Below are positions 59,407 through 64,000 of a stretch of DNA of 64,000 bases, piece by piece; the stretch's first letter is position 1; each line of letters starts with the position of its first letter. The stretch comes from Antrodiella citrinella. Taxonomy: Eukaryota; Basidiomycota; Agaricomycetes; Polyporales; Steccherinaceae. The notes under the pieces were generated by a model. The model was not told the DNA's origin. It made no database searches and saw only the letters and a list, made by a program, of their open reading frames with translations. The DNA is taken from NCBI GenBank assembly GCA_004802725.1, contig SGPM01000121.1:618-64617 (forward strand). The letters run 5' to 3'. The position numbers and the translations under genes are program-made.

Positions 59407-62400
59407 TCAGTCCTCGTCGACGTCGTCGTGATCACCATGGGTACCAAACAATTTCATCATCTCGTCCATACCGAGGCGCATATTCTTGAGCTTGTCTCCA
59501 GAAAGTGCGGCGCTAGCAAGTGCCCTCTTCTTCTCTTGAAGCTATGACATACGGAGTCGTCAGTGTTGATTAAAGAGGGGATTGAAGAGCATTGCGTCGG
59601 ACGTACCTCGAGGATGCGCTCCTCAACGGTGTTGGGCACCGAGAGCTTGTAGATGGTGACATTCTTCGTCTGCCCGAGACGATGCGCACGATCGAAGGCT
59701 TGGTCCTCGAGGGCCGGGTTCCACCACATGTCGACCAGTATGACGTTGTTGCAACATGTCAAGTTGAGACCTATGGGTTGTCAACGAACTGATCAGGTGG
59801 ATGGCCAACCATGAATTTACCTGTGCTACCAGCCTTGAAGGAGATCAGGATGACTTTCGTTCGCGTGCTATCCTTGATCTTATCCAGAGCTTCCTCACGC
59901 TTGGCTTTCGTCATCGAACCGTCGTCTACACAACAATTACGCGTTGTGATCAATACATACAAGTCGACGAATGCATGTAGCGGACTTACAACGAACATAG
60001 CGTATGCCTTGGTCCGTGAGGAACGGCTCCAACAAATCTAGCATGCTAGTGAATTGGGAGAAGATGATAGTCTTCTCCCCACCCTCCTTCTGTGCGATCT
60101 CCGAGAGTATCGACATGACTTTGCGGGTTTTGGCGGAATCAGGCGGCAGATCGGACGACGTTGTGGACTTGCGCCTGGACTTTCTGACGATGTCGTCGCA
60201 ATCAATGCAGTTCTCACCTTCGCCTTTGTTGCTGGCTTTGAGTCTGGGAATAAATTAGTGTCAAAACCGCACAAAATCTGTCTGGTCCAGAAGGCTTACT
60301 CGACTTGGCACACTTGGCAATGCTTCGCACCACTGAGCCCAAGCCCACCGAGCATATCCGCAAGGTCGTCAGTGAGATCGTCATTATTGTCTTTGGCAGC
60401 TTTGGGGTCAACGGCCTCCTTGTCTTTCTTGTAGTCTTGCATAATGAGAGAAGGATGGTTGCACGCTGCGGACAGTGGCTCATGAGCATGTCTTATTCAT
60501 GAACAATTAAACTATGTAAGTGACTCACCTTGCCGCATCCTCAGCAGCAAAACCAGCATCGAAGTGTACGCTTTGCCCATTTCTCCTTTCGCTTGGAGCT
60601 TCTCGACACTCTCCCTGACGCGCTCTTCAACTGTCTCGTAGAAGGACTTCTCTTGAGCGTCGAACTCGCAGTGAACTTCCTTCACTATACGATCCGGGAG
60701 GTCGAGCAGGGGTTTGCCATTGAGAATCGTGGTCTTAGTACGACGGAGCATGACCACTTTCAACACAACCTGCAGGTGGTTCGGGAGATCAGTATCGTAA
60801 ATGAAACATGAATCTGTTGTCTCACTTGCAACCGCTTCATGGCTCGAATGGGACGGTCGTTCTTGATAGGCTGTGCCACTTGCGCCTTGAATGTCGCCCA
60901 GTCACTCAAAGGTTTCAGACGCAAGAATTTGATCAGGCTGTACAACTCCTCAACATTATTTTGCCTTCACAGAGTTCATTAGTCGTGTCCGCGTAGTAAC
61001 AGCAGCCAAACTCACATTGGTGTGCCCGTCAAACACCACCGGTATTTGGCGTCCAGAGCACAGCATCCTACAGCAGCCTTCGTGGACCGGTTCTTGATGT
61101 TGTGGGCTTCGTCTACGACATGAAGTGAGTAGTGGCTCACGCGACTATGTATGAACATCCGTACCTAGGACAATACGCCACCACTTCACGCGGAACAACG
61201 CGTCTTTCTTCTTCAATGCTTTCTTCTTCAGGGTCCTGCCCACTGTAGAATCATCCGAATCGTCGTCAGAGTCATCAAGCGTTGATTGCTTCTTCTTTGA
61301 CTTCTTGCTTTCGTCCTTGATCGGAGGTTCGTACGTCGCGTGCTCGGAAGAAACGATAGAGTAAGATGTCACCACGACGTGAGCGTTCGCCAGTACGGAG
61401 GGATCTTGGTTGAGTGGTCAGCATATTGTCATTATCAACCCGCTAGATGAGACGTACCTGTTGTACGGCTCGGGCCGTGGTGTTCAACGACCTTCAATCC
61501 ATTGGTCATCTTCTTGACTTCGCTGGCCCACTGACTGACAACTGCTACAGGACAGACAACCCTGCGGTAATTATGTTAGTAGATGAACGCCACAGGTCAT
61601 CCTCAAGCTCACAACGTAGCTCTTGAGAATCCCGATTTCATGTCCGCCTTGCTGGGGAGACCCTCAACTATACGTGTCAAGGTTTGAATCGTCTTTCCGA
61701 GACTACCAAAACAATGATCAGCATGCAAATATGGTCAAAATAGCAGTCAAAGCTCACCCCATGTCATCAGCCAACAAGCCACCATACTTCTTTCCACTTT
61801 CCCGATCAGCCATCCACTTGCGGCCAATGACCTGGTGCGGCAACAGCGTGATACCCTCCCGGAAGCCATCGACAATAGCATCCTCCATAGAGATCTCTTC
61901 CTCGATGTCACCATTGTAAGCTTCAGCAACCAAGTCCTGCAGAGCCTTCTGAGCTTCTTCTTGTGAAAGTCGAGGGTCATAGGTCTGATCAAGACCCCGA
62001 AATTCGAACACCTCCTCCCTTGAGTCCTTGATGGTATTGTGTATGGGTATGGCCAATGGGATCTGATACGGAGTTGTTTTGACGGTTGTCTGAGGGCGAG
62101 ACGGACCCGCGTTCGCCTGGATATTGAGTGCTTGATGACGCAGTGGTTCCACACTATCTTGACTGTCAATGTCATAGATATGGGAATGGTACATACAATG
62201 CTTACGGCTCGCCCTCGTCCTCAGAATCTGCGACAACGACATGACGCGGTTTTGACTTGGACACCTTTCTGCTATCCGTGCTGCCCGTAGAGTCGGCGAT
62301 GGACTAGAAGTATAGGTATTAGCACTTTCAGTAGGAATGAATAGTTCCTTACAATAGCATCCGTCGCAGATGCGCCCTTGGGCATAGGTTTCTTCAATGC

Positions 62401-62643
62401 ACCGAGTTCAGGGTACAACCCGTTGTCATTGACCATGGCTTGACGACTACATGGAAGCAGTCAGCAAGCAGCGCGATAGGAAACGAATTTGGTAATATGT
62501 AGGGTACTGGTCATGTTGCCTCACAAGGCACAGTCTTCCTTGACACGTCGAACGCGACTTGACGACTCATGAGGCCGCATGAACGCGTCACAAAGACGAC
62601 ACAGCGAGGAGTACAAGTAAGAGCAGACTTACATTCTTTCCAT
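59407..62643 (-). CDS. SNF2-family DNA-dependent ATPase, Rad5/Rad16/Uls1-like
   Basis: A nuclear chromatin or repair translocase. I take the ATG at 62643 (MERI), joined across an intron to [19 protein letters not shown]; upstream in-frame codons have no earlier ATG. The helicase core is complete: motif [20 protein letters not shown] across an intron near 61665-61760, [28 protein letters not shown] as motif II near 61090-61115, [48 protein letters not shown] and [16 protein letters not shown] as motif VI near 59665-59710. Between the lobes, where Rad5/Rad16 relatives carry a RING, there is only CQVCQVEL...CIDC, a four-Cys knuckle. A Lys/Asp-rich insert ([18 protein letters not shown]) follows motif Ia. 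Ubiquitin-ligase activity is therefore doubtful. Confidence 0.85.
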
Positions 62644-63201
62644 GATTTCTTGGTTGTCAGCGAATTGTCTCGAGGATACAAGGTCGAATTCCGGTCGAGT
62701 GGCTCGCGCGACGAGGGGGATGGTGGACAAGAAGCAAAGGAGGTTGGAAGTTCAACGTGAACGCGTCGTTAATGAGGAACTTTCTTGACACGTGCATCGC
62801 GTTTGGCGCTGAAAAGTCATGTTTCCTTTCCTGGAAAGGTGTCGCATTCCTGCCAGTGTTTGGCTTTCGTAGATTGGCTTAACTACAGAAGATCGACGCG
62901 GCAGCTCATCGGATTATTATGGTCAGCCACGCAGACTAGTAGATTGGCAGAGTATGCAGAATGATATAACAAAGTGAGAATTACCGGACCAGCCTATCCT
63001 AAAATAAGTGTCCAGATCCAACTCTTCATGCGCCTCTATCTACTGAATATCTAGCTAGCATCTATAGGTCCGACTGTTGCGTTGTGTGGTATAGCGTGTA
63101 AATGAAGTGCGACGAAGATATATATAATTAGAGGGTGATTTGCGGCCAGGAAGTCAAGGCAGGAAGTTATCATCCTCATTCGGAGAAAAAGAAAAAATAG
63201 T
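62644..63201 (-). other. Region upstream of the SNF2 gene
   Basis: About 560 bases, AT-rich near 63050-63130. The first 100 bases on the reverse strand are open in the SNF2 frame (ARATRPEFDLVSSRQFADNQ) but lack an ATG. No other gene is seen. Confidence 0.45.
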
Positions 63202-64000
63202 TCACTCTGGTTTTCCACCTCTGCCAGCTTCGACCTCCTCGAGTGGTACGCGCTCGTATTCCTTGTCGGTGTACTTTGGAGCTGCGTGTTGTTGTGATTC
63301 GCGATGCTTGACCCATGTGTAGGCTATGGAGCCGAAAAGGATGATCGCGATCGACGAAGCACGTCCTCTGCAAGAATATCTCGTGAGGCGGGTTTGAGGA
63401 CGCGTTAGAAATCACTCACGTTGTGATGATATCTTTGAACAGCCATACACTAAGGAGAGAGGCTGCGACGCCGCGAACAGCCGAGGAAACCATATGCGTA
63501 ATTGGGGACGTGATCTTAATGGAAAGCAGGCTTGCGATGCTCATCAAAAATCCGAGTGCACCCTACGTCAAATATTTGTATCAGCATCCAGCAGGTGCCT
63601 GAATCGTGCTGAACGCGCACCGTTATAGCAGAGCCAGTCACGAAGGTCATTCTGATAGATAGCCCGTCGATCGGGTCCAGCTTGGGGCCGAACAACAAGT
63701 CCATGATACCAGGATACTCGCCCGCCAACAATATTACAGGGATGAGAGCGAAAGAACTCAGCAAGTTCGTGTACCAGGACAAATGCAGCGCGCTGCCCTT
63801 CACCACATCCAAGCTTTTCTTGATGACGACCGAATGCACTGCTGTGATCATGGAGCTTGCCACACCGTAAGAGACGCCGACCAGAGAAACTGGGATGGCG
63901 TCCAAAAACACGCCAACGAAGAACCCGGCGGTAACAACAGCGCAGGACACGAATACCCATAGGGAGGGACGGGATCGGAGGAAAATATAGGATGTAACAA
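63202..64000 (-). CDS. Nucleotide-sugar-transporter-like protein (TPT/SLC35C family), 5' part outside the window
   Basis: A Golgi-type multi-pass transporter cut by the window end. From the window edge the reverse strand reads FLRSRPSLWVFVSCAVVTAG and FFVGVFLDAIPVSLVGVSYG, then the family signature VASSMITAVHSVVIKKSLDV near 63811-63870, ALHLSWYTNLLSSFALIPVI near 63730-63790, LGFLMSIASLLSIKITSPIT near 63500-63555, HMVSSAVRGVAASLLSVWLF and KDIITTGRASSIAIILFGSI near 63345-63400. The hydrophilic tail (KYTDKEYERVPLEEVEAG) ends at 63202-63204. The order K-I-T-S-P-T/I-T-H-M-V is typical of triose-phosphate/GDP-fucose-type carriers. The cargo cannot be decided without the N-terminal half. Two or three short introns are visible. 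Confidence 0.8.

Overview
The window is nuclear DNA of a filamentous basidiomycete, most likely a wood- or litter-decaying Agaricomycete. The evidence is genes split by many short GT-AG introns of about 45-65 nt, a secreted CBM1 cellulose-binding protein, a sedolisin protease with signal peptide, a Zn2Cys6 regulator, relics of the Agaricomycete F-box and phosphotransferase families, and housekeeping genes of fungal type (DUG1, FAD1, DUS3, DSC1, an EST1-like factor). I found no tRNA, rRNA, CRISPR array or plasmid/viral hallmark.

Layout. 1-8.0 kb is an accessory block: an EF-hand/cysteine-rich gene (+), a peroxisomal-type alpha/beta hydrolase (copy 1, +), and an inverted diverged paralogue of the first gene (-) with a BTB-like stretch inside it. 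8.5-11.4 kb holds a DUG1-type dipeptidase and a SUZ-domain protein. 11.4-16.4 kb is gene-poor, with an F-box relic and a possible small transposon remnant. 16.4-26.1 kb holds the Zn2Cys6 factor, a disordered hypothetical protein and the S53 protease. 27.3-35.6 kb holds a membrane protein that appears fused to DM9 repeats, DUS3 and a USP25/28-like protein without a recognisable catalytic-Cys box. 36.0-45.0 kb holds hydrolase copy 2, a CBM1 protein, FAD synthase, a MITE-like element and hydrolase copy 3, which has an in-frame stop. 45.6-64 kb holds an MFS transporter, a TPR protein, the DSC1 ubiquitin ligase, a decayed phosphotransferase, an EST1/SMG7-like protein, a SNF2 ATPase and a truncated nucleotide-sugar-transporter-like gene.

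The genes do not form an obvious pathway cluster. The most unusual features are the dispersed hydrolase family with PTS1-like tails, the inverted pair of EF-hand/Cys-rich genes around one of its members, the membrane-DM9 fusion and the USP-like pseudo-protease. Sequence quality matters: single Ns cluster at about 1-6.1, 12.4-13.8 and 44.7-45.8 kb, and several one-base frame breaks fall at short G runs, so some broken genes may be consensus errors.

Gene models were spliced by eye. Outer coordinates are start-to-stop spans including introns, and exon boundaries not mentioned are approximate.
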